NCBI GenBank assembly: GCA_019635875.1
Contig: JAHBYP010000001.1
Location: 1,116,001 to 1,180,000 of the forward strand
DNA: 64,000 nt
DNA from: Alphaproteobacteria bacterium
Lineage (GTDB): Bacteria > Pseudomonadota > Alphaproteobacteria > Reyranellales > Reyranellaceae
Direction: 5' to 3'
Shown here piece after piece: positions 19,456 through 28,019 of this stretch. A model generated the notes under the pieces. The model was not told the DNA's origin and did no database searches. It saw only the letters and a program-made list of their open reading frames with translations. The translations under genes and the position numbers were made by a program. How positions within the stretch are numbered: position 1 is the stretch's first letter; every line of letters starts with the position of its first letter.

Positions 19456-20214
19456 ATGGCCGATCAATCCTCTATCGAGTGGACGGACGCTACGTGGAAT
19501 CCCGTCACCGGGTGCACGAAGATCAGTTCTGGTTGCGACAACTGTTATGCGGAGCGCTTTTCAGAGCGTTTCCGCAATGTAGCCGGTCATCCGTTTGAGA
19601 CGGGCTTCGATCTCACGCTGCGACCCGAGCGATTAGACCAGCCACTGGCTTGGAAACGTCCTCGCATGATCTTCGTGAATTCGATGAGCGACCTTTTTCA
19701 CAAGGAGGTTCCTCGCGGGTTCCTCGACCGGGTCTTTGACACTATGGAGCATGCTCATTGGCACACGTTCCAAGTGCTCACAAAACGCAGCTCCTTGCTG
19801 CGGCGATATGTCAACGAACGCTATCGGGATCGCTTGGCGCCGCCTCATGTCTGGTTAGGGGTCTCGGTTGAGGACGGCACGAAGCTATCGCGCGTCGCTC
19901 ATCTTCGGGGAGCCAACGCGAGCGTTCGCTTTCTCTCTGTCGAACCGCTTATCGGCCGTGTCGGTACCTTTAGTCTCGACGGAATACATTGGGTGATTGT
20001 CGGCGGCGAGAGCGGACCTCGAGCTCGTCCAATGCTCGGGGAGTGGGTCAGAGAGATCCGCGACCAGTGCCGAGCTTCCAAGGTTCCGTTCTTCTTCAAA
20101 CAATGGGGAGGACGGACTCCAAAGGCCGGCGGGCGCCTACTCGACCGGCGGGAGTGGAATGAACTGCCCAGAAGCGGGCGCTTGTCACCGGTGATGCCGA
20201 TGGCTGCTGAGTAG
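19456..20214 (+). CDS. DUF5131 (Gp37/Gp68-like) three-Cys-motif protein
   Basis: A 252-residue protein. The N terminus reads IEWTDATWNPVTGCTKISSG then CDNCYAERF, giving a C-x6-C-x2-C arrangement (Cys20, Cys27, Cys30). The family is known as phage Gp37/Gp68-like or DUF5131 and is related to radical-SAM folds, with the cysteines as likely Fe-S ligands. Later conserved parts are IFVNSMSDLFH, TFQVLTKR, WLGVSVED and GGESGPRARPM. It lies 36 bp upstream of its characteristic partner TcmP. Its G+C is lower than its neighbours (about 55% on sampled lines), which suggests horizontal acquisition. The biochemical function is unknown. Confidence 0.9.
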   Translation: MADQSSIEWTDATWNPVTGCTKISSGCDNCYAERFSERFRNVAGHPFETGFDLTLRPERLDQPLAWKRPRMIFVNSMSDLFHKEVPRGFLDRVFDTMEHAHWHTFQVLTKRSSLLRRYVNERYRDRLAPPHVWLGVSVEDGTKLSRVAHLRGANASVRFLSVEPLIGRVGTFSLDGIHWVIVGGESGPRARPMLGEWVREIRDQCRASKVPFFFKQWGGRTPKAGGRLLDRREWNELPRSGRLSPVMPMAAE

Positions 20215-20250
20215 CTGCCACCCATCATCAGCTGATTGCGAGTAAGATCC

Positions 20251-21084
20251 ATGTCTACTGGCAGTGGCTTGATTGATGGAGACGATGGGCTTCCCGCAAG
20301 TGAGGTTGGAGCTTGGGCGTCGCAGAAACACACCTATCTTAATCGCTATCTGGACGCTTCCCGAGCAGCAAGGAGCAAGTACTTGGGAGCAGGTAAGGCT
20401 GGTGCGACGTTCCTCGATCTGTTTTGTGGCCCCGGTCGAGGAAGGGTGCGTGAGACCGGCAAATGGATTGATGGAAGTGCAGTGGCTGCGTGGAAGATGA
20501 GTCTGGAAGGTAAGGCGCCGTTCACGAAGGTGCTGGTGGCAGATCTCGATGAAGACAGAAGAGACGCTTGTGTCGAGAGACTGAGAAGATTGAATGCCCC
20601 GGTCGAGGAACTGCGAGGTTCGGCTGTTGAGGCGGCGCAGACGGCGGCGCGTTTACTCAATCCTTATGGCCTTCATTTCGCGTTCATCGATCCGTTTAAT
20701 CTCGGGACTCTGGATTTCTCCATCATTCGAGCGTTGGCGCAGCTAAAGCGGATCGACATGCTGATCCACGTGAGCGCCATGGATTTACAGCGCAATCTGG
20801 ATGCGAACATTTCAGCAGAGACCTCGGCTTTCGATGCCTTTGCTCCGGGCTGGAGAAAAGAGGTGAATCTTCGACAGTCGCAAGCAGAGGTACGACGACA
20901 AGTTGTCGAGTACTGGCGAAGCTTGGTGTTGCAGCAGGGCGTGTGGCCGGCAACAGAGATGAAGCTGATCACGGGTGCAAACAACCAACGACTCTATTGG
21001 CTGCTATTAGCAGCGAAACACAAGCTTGCGCATAAGCTATGGAGTGCGGCGGCGAACATCGAGAAGCAGCCAAGACTCCTTTGA
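20251..21084 (+). CDS. tcmP: Three-Cys-motif partner protein TcmP
   Basis: A 277-residue protein of the TcmP family, defined by its genomic pairing with three-Cys-motif proteins like the upstream gene. The N-terminal half resembles a Rossmann methyltransferase fold: FLDLFCGPGRGR is a motif I-like glycine-rich loop, followed by VLVADLDEDRRD as an acidic strand end, and HFAFIDPFNLGTLDF. ATG 20251 is preferred over a TTG five codons upstream. It probably modifies, or works with, the partner's product. That is inference, because no activity is established to my knowledge. The pair forms an isolated lower-GC insertion. Confidence 0.87.
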   Translation: MSTGSGLIDGDDGLPASEVGAWASQKHTYLNRYLDASRAARSKYLGAGKAGATFLDLFCGPGRGRVRETGKWIDGSAVAAWKMSLEGKAPFTKVLVADLDEDRRDACVERLRRLNAPVEELRGSAVEAAQTAARLLNPYGLHFAFIDPFNLGTLDFSIIRALAQLKRIDMLIHVSAMDLQRNLDANISAETSAFDAFAPGWRKEVNLRQSQAEVRRQVVEYWRSLVLQQGVWPATEMKLITGANNQRLYWLLLAAKHKLAHKLWSAAANIEKQPRLL

Positions 21085-21323
21085 AGGCAACGTGCTGGCG
21101 ATGGCGGATGATGTCGCGCCACCGACGAGCTGCTCGACCATGTGAATTCGACCATCATAGGGGCGGAAACTCAAAATGCGGCCGTGCGCTGTAAGGCGCG
21201 GCCGGGCCCCTGAATCACCCGGGCGATATCAAGTGATTCTGACTACCCTAGGGACGGAATGGGCGGCGTCGGCGATTCCTGTGCTACATACCCGCCGCCA
21301 AGAACGAACACCGAGGGACCGCC

Positions 21324-22214
21324 ATGACCATCCGCTTCGACAACCGCGTCGCCATCGTCACCGGCGCCGGCAACGGGCTGGGGCGCGCGCATGCGCTGCT
21401 GCTGGCCAGCCGCGGCGCGAAGGTGGTGGTCAACGATCCGGGCGGCGCGCGCGACGGGCGCGGCGGCGATCACGCGGCGGCCGACAAGGTCGTGGCCGAG
21501 ATCAGGGCGGCGGGCGGCCAGGCGGCGCCCAACTACGACAGCGTCGCCGACAAGGAAGGCGCCAGGAACATCGTGCGGACGGCCGTCGACGCCTTCGGCA
21601 CCGTCGATATCGTCGTCAACAACGCCGGCATCCTGCGCGACAAGTCGTTCCCCAACATGACCATGGAGGATTTCGACTTCGTCGTGCAGGTGCACTTTCT
21701 CGGAAGTGCCTACGTCACCCACGCGGCCTGGCCGATCCTGCGCGAGAAGGCCTATGGCCGCGTCGTCGTCACCTCGTCGAACTCCGGCATCTACGGCAAT
21801 TTCGGCCAGACCAACTACGCCGGCGCCAAGCTGGCCCTGGTCGGCTTCGTCAACGCGCTGCGCCTGGAGGGCCAGAAATACAACATCATGGTCAACGCCC
21901 TGGCGCCGGTCGCCGGCACGCGCATGACCGAGGACCTGATGACGCCCGAGGTGCTGGCGAAGATGAAGCCGGAATTCGTCTCGCCCATGGTCGCCTATCT
22001 GTGCAGCGAGCAGTGCCAGCACACCGGCGACATCTGGGCCGCCGGCGCCGGTTACTTCTCGCGCATCGAGTATCGCGAGGGACCGGGCGTGCGGCTGGGA
22101 CCGCAGGCCACGGTCGACGACGTCGCCGCCAACATCGAGAAGATCGCCGACCTCTCGACCAATGTGCGCTACCGCACCTCGGGCGAGGAGGTCCAGGCGG
22201 TGCTGGGTGGCTGA
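21324..22214 (+). CDS. SDR-family dehydrogenase (3-hydroxyacyl-CoA dehydrogenase / MFE-2-like)
   Basis: A 296-residue short-chain dehydrogenase. The cofactor loop is TGAGNGLGRAHA; NNAGILRD and the catalytic Ser plus YxxxK (SSNSGIYG, NYAGAKLAL) are present. The ARDGRGGDHAAADKVV insertion after beta-2 and the long C-terminal part resemble the dehydrogenase domain of peroxisomal multifunctional enzyme type 2, so the likely substrates are 3-hydroxyacyl-CoAs. GAGGGA precedes ATG 21324. The stop overlaps the start of a nucleotide cyclase gene by eight bases. Substrate preference is inferred from family resemblance only. Confidence 0.9.
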   Translation: MTIRFDNRVAIVTGAGNGLGRAHALLLASRGAKVVVNDPGGARDGRGGDHAAADKVVAEIRAAGGQAAPNYDSVADKEGARNIVRTAVDAFGTVDIVVNNAGILRDKSFPNMTMEDFDFVVQVHFLGSAYVTHAAWPILREKAYGRVVVTSSNSGIYGNFGQTNYAGAKLALVGFVNALRLEGQKYNIMVNALAPVAGTRMTEDLMTPEVLAKMKPEFVSPMVAYLCSEQCQHTGDIWAAGAGYFSRIEYREGPGVRLGPQATVDDVAANIEKIADLSTNVRYRTSGEEVQAVLGG

Positions 22215-23400
22215 CGGCGATCGCCGCTCGATCGATTGGGACCTCGCCCCCGTCCTCGACTGGCTGGTGCGCGAGGGCAGGCTGCTGCCCGATGTCGTGC
22301 CGCTGGTCGACGCGCTGGGCGCTCGCCTGCTCGAGGCGGGTGCGCCGCTGTGGCGCATGACCATCGGCCTGCAGACCATCCATCCGCAACTGCGCGCCAT
22401 GGGCACGGTGTGGCGCCGCGACCAGCCGGCCTACGAGCAGGGCCGGCCGCACGGCATCGAGACCTCGCCGGCCTTCATCGGCAGCCCGCTCCACGAGCTG
22501 GCGACGACCGGCCGCCCGGTGCGCTACCGGCTCGACCGGCTGACGCCGCAGAACCATCCAGTGCTGCATGAGGTCGCGGCCGAAGGCGGCCGCGACTACT
22601 ACGCGCTGTCGGTCGCGGTGGCGCATGGCCGCTGGCCGGCGCTGACTTTCTCGACCGACCGAGTCGAGGGCTTCGCCGAGTCGGACATCGAGAAGTTCAC
22701 GCGTCTGGCGAATCATCTCGCGCCGGTGCTCGAAGGTCACCTGCACTACCGTATCTCAACCACGCTGCTGGAGACCTACATCGGCCGCGAGACCGGAAGG
22801 CGCATTCTCGACGGCCTGATCCGTCGGGGCGACGGCGAGGAGATCAACGCCGTACTGTGGTTCTCCGACCTGCGCGGCTTCACGGCGCTCAACGAGCGGC
22901 TGTCGGCCGGCGAGATGCTGGAGCTCCTCAACAGCTATTTCGAGACCGTGGGCGATGCGCTGGCGCGGCACGGCGGCGAGATCCTGAAGTTCATCGGCGA
23001 CGGCGTGATGGGCATCTTCCCGGTGATCGACGCGATGTTCCTGCCCGACATCACCGCCGGCGCGCACGACGCGGCGCGCGAGGCGCATGCCGAGTTCGCC
23101 GAGATCAATTTCGGCCGCGCCGAGGCCGGGCGCCAGGCGATCCGCTTCGGCGTCGGCCTGCATCTCGGCATGGTGACCTTCGGCAATATCGGCACGCGCG
23201 ACCGGCTCGACTTCACGGTCATCGGCCCGGCGGTCAATCGTTGCGCGCGCATGGAAAGCATGACCAAGGCGCTCGGCGTCTCGACCATCGCCTCGGCCGA
23301 GTTCAACGAGGTCTGTCCGCGGCCGCTGCGCCCGCTGGGACCGCATCGCCTGCGCGGCGTGCCGCGTCGGGTCGAGCTCTACGCGCCCGAATGGGCCTGA
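22207..23400 (+). CDS. Class III adenylate cyclase with an N-terminal sensory region
   Basis: A protein of about 397 residues. The C-terminal catalytic domain begins at VLWFSDLRGFT, with metal-binding Asp221 and Asp265 (ILKFIGDGVMG) and purine-contacting Lys261. The segment LDFTVIGPAVNRCARME has Thr at the second specificity position and the Asn/Arg pair that stabilises the transition state, so all key residues are present and ATP is the likely substrate. The first 200 residues look like a GAF/PAS-type input domain with no membrane helix. GTG 22207 lies inside the end of the SDR gene and couples translation of the two. Confidence 0.88.
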   Translation: MADGDRRSIDWDLAPVLDWLVREGRLLPDVVPLVDALGARLLEAGAPLWRMTIGLQTIHPQLRAMGTVWRRDQPAYEQGRPHGIETSPAFIGSPLHELATTGRPVRYRLDRLTPQNHPVLHEVAAEGGRDYYALSVAVAHGRWPALTFSTDRVEGFAESDIEKFTRLANHLAPVLEGHLHYRISTTLLETYIGRETGRRILDGLIRRGDGEEINAVLWFSDLRGFTALNERLSAGEMLELLNSYFETVGDALARHGGEILKFIGDGVMGIFPVIDAMFLPDITAGAHDAAREAHAEFAEINFGRAEAGRQAIRFGVGLHLGMVTFGNIGTRDRLDFTVIGPAVNRCARMESMTKALGVSTIASAEFNEVCPRPLRPLGPHRLRGVPRRVELYAPEWA

Positions 23401-23417
23401 CTTCCGCGCGGCGGAAG
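23401..23417 (+). terminator. Short hairpin directly after the cyclase gene
   Basis: CTTCCGC and GCGGAAG are exact complements around a three-base GCG loop, right after the cyclase stop codon. No T-run follows, so it may be a weak or factor-dependent terminator between the cyclase and the HxlR gene. Confidence 0.3.
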
Positions 23418-23466
23418 CGGCCTTCCCTGCGATTGCGTGGCGTGCGTCCGGCCCTATACTCGCGCC

Positions 23467-23991
23467 ATGCGCAGGACGTCCTACGGCCACATGAACTGCT
23501 CGATCGCCGCGGCGCTCGACATCGTCGGCGAGCCGTGGACCTTCCTGATCGTGCGCGACGCGCTTTATGGCGTGCGCCGCTTCGATGATTTCCAGGCCAA
23601 TCTCGGCATCGCGCGCAACGTGCTGACGGCCAGGCTCAAGCGCCTGGTCGAGGCCGGCGTGTTCCGCCGCGTCGCCTACCAGCAGCGCCCGCTGCGCTAT
23701 GAATACCGTCTCAGCGAGAAGGGCGCGGCGCTCTTTCCCATCATCATCGGGCTGAAGGAATGGGGCGACCGCTTCGGCGCGGCCGCAGAGGATGGCCGGC
23801 CGATGGAGCTGGAGGACGCCAGCAACGGTCATCGCGTCGAGCCCGCTCTGGTCGACGCGCGCACCGGGCGCAAGCTCGATCTCATGGGCGTGCGTGCCGT
23901 CGCCGGCGAGGGCGCCACCGCCGAGACCCGGCGCTTCTTCGAGCGAATCGCCTTCGAGCGGGCGACCACCAGGCGCGTGGCGCGATCGTGA
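23467..23991 (+). CDS. HxlR-family winged-helix regulator
   Basis: A 174-residue transcription factor. It has the HxlR winged helix at the N terminus: MNCSIAAALDIVGEPWTFLI, the FDDFQANLGIARNVLTARLK recognition helix region, and LRYEYRLSEKGAALFPII in the wing and last helix. The Cys near the N terminus (Cys10) is common in this family and can be redox- or aldehyde-sensitive. An extra C-terminal stretch of about 60 residues, with RKLDLMGVRAV, is seen in many family members. ATG 23467 starts directly at the domain. It stands alone between the cyclase and a large AsmA-like gene, and its targets are not evident. Confidence 0.9.
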   Translation: MRRTSYGHMNCSIAAALDIVGEPWTFLIVRDALYGVRRFDDFQANLGIARNVLTARLKRLVEAGVFRRVAYQQRPLRYEYRLSEKGAALFPIIIGLKEWGDRFGAAAEDGRPMELEDASNGHRVEPALVDARTGRKLDLMGVRAVAGEGATAETRRFFERIAFERATTRRVARS

Positions 23992-24078
23992 AGCGCCGCG
24001 GCTTGACCGGCGGCTTGCGGGGGGTACGTAGTCTCTAGAGGGTGCGTCGCGCCCAATGGTTGGACGTCCGGGGGACGG

Positions 24079-27000
24079 ATGCGGTCGACCCGATCGTTGC
24101 TGGTGATCCTGATCGGCCTTCCGCTGCTGCTGCTGACGGCGGTGACGGCGCTGTTGCCGCTCGTGTCGTGGCACGTCACGAACGATGCCGAGCGGCGCGC
24201 CTGGATCGCGGCCTGGATCAGCGTCTTCACCGACGGCGACGTCGATCTCACCGGCCCGGTCATGGCGCGCATCCTGCCGCGTCCCGAGCTCATCCTGTCG
24301 GGCGCGCCTCGAGGTCGATCGTCACGGCGTGCGCACGGTCGTCGCGATCGACGGCGCGACGCTCGTCGCGACGATGGTCGGCTTCGATGTCGGCTGGTCG
24401 CTGTCGTTGCGGCAACCCGATATCCGGATCAATGCCGGCCGCTCGGTCGCCGCGTCGGCCGACATCGAGATGACGCGCAAGGTTTTCGAGAGCCTGCAGG
24501 TTTCGCCCTCGCTCTGCAGCTGGATGCCGGGGCGTCTCGAGCTCAACGGCGGCCACGTCTCCGTCGGTGGCTTCGGCATCGACCTCGAGCGGGTGGTGGT
24601 CGACCTCGCCGCCGGCGAGAGGATGCTCGACGTGAAGGGCGTCGAGCGACGGTCGCGGCGACCGCTCGAGGCGCGCATACGGCGCGATGCGGGCGACGGC
24701 GACGTCGTGTCCGGCGGCGTCGAGTTCAACCTGATGGGCGCGGAGGTCGACGTCCTCTTCACCATGCGCGACCTGCGCGGGCCGGATGGTGTCACCGGCT
24801 GCTGGCCCGGCCGCCTCGAGGCCGAGGTGACGTTTGCCGCCGACGATCCCGGCGAGGTTTGGGCCGCCGCGGTGCGCGCCGTCACGCCGCTCGGCGCCAA
24901 TACGCCGTCCGACACGCCGCGTGCGCGCGCGGTGCAGCCCGATCGCGGGGCGCCGCGGCTGACCGGCGGCGCGCTGCTGGATATCGCGCTGCGCGATCTC
25001 GGCGACCGTCCGCCCGTGCGGGTGAGCGGCCTGCGCGCGCGCGTAAGCTCGGTCGATCTGTTGTCGCTGAACGATCCGCGCGCCGATGTCGGCACCATCG
25101 GTGCCGCGCCGCCGCCGTCGCCGGCCGGTGACGGCGAGTTTCTGGCGGCGGTCCTGCGCGAGGTCGAGGGTCGCCTGCGTCAACTCGTGGCCTCGGTGCA
25201 ACGCGTGCACACCTGGGAGGCGCCGGTGACCGGGGTCGCCGACCGTCTCGACGCGGCGCGCCGCGCCATCGAGCTGACCTCGCCGGCCGAACTGCGCATC
25301 GACCGCGCGACCCTGCCGGGCGCCGCGTTCTCCGACATGACCCTGCGTGTCGGCCCGCCGGCGCTGGCCCGACCGGGCGTCTGCGTCGGCGGCGCGCCGC
25401 TGCAGCTCGAGATCGGCCGCGCGCGCGTCGGCGCCTGGGAAGCGCCCGTGGTGATGGCCGCGACGGTCGATTACGACCGCGTCGAGCACCGGCTCGACAG
25501 CGAGTTCTGTGCCCTGGGCTTCGGTGCCGGTCGTCAGGAGGCGGCGATCATCGGCAGGCTGTCGTTTCGTCGCTCCGGCCGGCGCAGCGGCATCCCCGGG
25601 CAGGCGATCGACATGGAGATCGATGGTGTCCTGCCGCGCATCGACACGGTCGCCGCGCGGCTGCGCACGCCGAACGAGGGCGCGCTCGACGTGTCGGCCT
25701 TCAGCCATGGCTTCAAGCTTTCGGCGACGGCGCGCTCGCGCCGCGACAACGTCGGGCGGGACGACGAGGTGATCGTCGCCCTGCGCGAGCTGCGCATCGA
25801 CCATTTCGCGCTGCGCGCGCGGCTCAGCGCGCCCAAGAGTGGCGTCGCCTCGCTCAAGGTCGAGCCGGTGCGCGGCGAGCAGGTCGTCGACGGCACCGGC
25901 CTGCTGAGCTGGCTCGACGTGCACCCCACCACCGCCGCGGCACCCGAGACCCGCCTGCCGCCGATGCCGCCGCCCACGCATTGCGTCAGGCCGCGCGCGG
26001 CGCCGGAGGATGTGATGCTGGTCGGCTCGGTCGAGCTTCCCCGGGTGAAGTTCGGCGACGGCATCCTCGAGCGGGTGTCGCTCGACCTGCATGTCGGCGC
26101 CACCGGCCTGGCGCTCGAGGACGTCCGCCTCGAGATGCCCGGCGGCGTGCGGCTCGCCGGCGATCTGCGCGCCTTCGCGCCACCCGGCGCGCAGGCCACC
26201 AGCCTCGATGGCTGCCTTGCTGTCGGCATGCGCGCGCCACAGCGGCTGGTGGACTGGGTCGTGGGTGCCGAGTTGCTGTCCGAGAACGCGCCGCTGGTGC
26301 GCTTCCTGAGCTTCAGCCAGGCCGCCAATGTCGCCGGGACACTGATGCTGACGCGGACATCGAACGGCGATTTCGACGCACAGTTGGTCGGCGTCGAGGC
26401 GACGCTGGCCGGTCAGCAGGGCGCCGTGCGGATGTCGGGAACGATGCAGAGCGATCGTGCCGCCGGGCGCGTGCGTCTGGTCAATGGTCGCCTCGATCTG
26501 CCGACTTTCGATGCGGCGATGGCCTGGCGTCTGTATGCCATCCTCGATGGACGCTCCGACGCGGCGGCGCCGCGCGAGCTCGCCGGCCGCCGGTTCTCGA
26601 TCGCCGGCGGCACGCTGGACATCGAGTTCGTCCGGGGCGAGCCGCAGGTGGTCCTGATACGCGCCGACAGTCTCGGCCTGCATCCCGCCGATCTGCGCGA
26701 GGTGCAGTTCTCCACCCTGCCTGGTGGCAGGTTCGAGGCGAAGGCGCGCCTGGGCAAGGCCGATGCCGCGCACTTCGCCGGCATCTACGAAGCGCTCGTC
26801 GCCACCTTCGGACAGCCGGGTGCCAATGGCCGCGCGTCAATGCAGGGCGCGATCGACGTCAGCGGCCAGGCTCTGTCGCTGCCCGTCAGGTATTTTGGAG
26901 CAGGCGCCGCCGGGCCGGCCGATCGCGTCGAGATCGCCGAGTACGTCTTGCGCGCCGAGTTGCGCGACGGCGCGGTGCTGGTCGATCGCCTGCACGGCGT

Positions 27001-27784
27001 CTTCGACTTCACCCGCGTCAGGCGCGACGCGCCGTGCCGGATTTCCGCCGACGACCGGCGCGAGCTGCGCACCGCCTTTCGCACCGAAGAGGCCCGCGGC
27101 AATCGTTTCACCGCGAAGGCGGCGATCCGGCCCGGGACTGGTCGGGAATGGCGAGTCGATTTCGATCTGGCACTGACCTGCATCGCGCCGCTCGACCTGC
27201 GCTACATCCTGACCGGCAGGCAGGGCGTGCCACCCGGCCAGCCGTCGATGGACGGCCAGATCGGCTTCCTGCGGATGAAGCTGGGCGGCCCGCTGGTCGA
27301 TGGCGGCTTCGTTCTGAGCGGACTGAAGGGCGAGGGCAGCTTCGAGGCGTTGATCGCGCTGAAGGGCGGGATGGCGTCCGCCGCCGGCTTCTTCGCGCTC
27401 GACGAACTCGACCAGCAGGGACTGACCTTCCGCGGCAGGCTGGGGCTGAACGACGGCCGGCTGCGCAGCACCGGCGAGCCGTGGGTCGCCATCGGCGGCG
27501 GCGCCACCCTGTCGATCAACATGATCCTGGATCTCGCGAGCGACTGCATCACGGCGGCGGCCAACGTGCGGTCCCACCGCGAGGTCGATTCGCGGCCAGG
27601 CTTCGACCAGTACTTCCAGGTGGAGTGGGGGCGTGATATCCGCTGGGAGAAGTACGAGCGGCGCGAACTGAGATCATGGAAGCCGTTCAGGGCAACGGAC
27701 GACTGCCACGGACCGCCAGACTGGCCGCCGCTGCCCACTGTCGCTCCGCGACCGCGCGGCGGCGCGCGCGCAATCCGCGACTGA
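24079..27784 (+). CDS. AsmA-like large envelope protein, frameshifted near its 5' end
   Basis: The frame beginning at ATG 24079 gives a membrane anchor (LLVILIGLPLLLL) and an AsmA-like start, DVDLTGPVMARILPRPELIL. This breaks at about 24303-24308 and continues in another frame as RLEVDRHGVRTV to the stop at 27784. The sequence there is GGCGCGCCTC; two more bases (one extra GC) would restore S-G-A-R-L-E-V. The rest, about 1160 residues, is a single open frame of repetitive beta-rich AsmA/TamB-like segments. Such proteins are anchored in the inner membrane and span the periplasm, probably moving lipid. Either the gene is inactivated or the sequence has a two-base error. Confidence 0.7.
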
Positions 27785-27786
27785 CT

Positions 27787-27975
27787 TCACGGCTTTTCGT
27801 CGTCGTTCCTGGCGTGGGCGGCGTGCTCGCGCCGGGCGCGCTCTTCCTCCAACCGGCTTGCTCGCTTCTCGGCGCCGGTGCGGCCATGCGCCGCCCGGTT
27901 GGCGGCGGCTTCTGCCTCACGCTCGCGGCGCGCCTTGTCCTTGCGCGCACGCCTGAGGTTGACGATATCGGCCAT
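27787..27975 (-). CDS. DUF4169 family small protein
   Basis: A 62-residue, highly charged protein starting MADIVNLRRARKDKARREREA, with GRTGAEKRASRLEEERA later. This matches the DUF4169 pattern of a short N-terminal D-(I/L)-(V/I)-N-L-R segment followed by a Lys/Arg/Glu/Ala-rich helix. The family is of unknown function and, as far as I recall, largely alphaproteobacterial. It lies on the opposite strand between two AsmA-like genes, three bases from the stop of the first and divergent from the second. In many genomes this gene sits next to a ribbon-helix-helix gene; here such a gene lies about 3.4 kb away. Confidence 0.8.
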   Translation of the reverse strand: MADIVNLRRARKDKARREREAEAAANRAAHGRTGAEKRASRLEEERARREHAAHARNDDEKP

Positions 27976-28019
27976 GTCGCATTGTCGCCCCGTTCCTCAT
28001 GCTTGATAAGAGTGAATCG

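Noticed and set aside
23401-23417. Strong rho-independent terminator after the cyclase
   Set aside because: The stem is perfect but short and no T-run follows, so it is listed only as a weak candidate.
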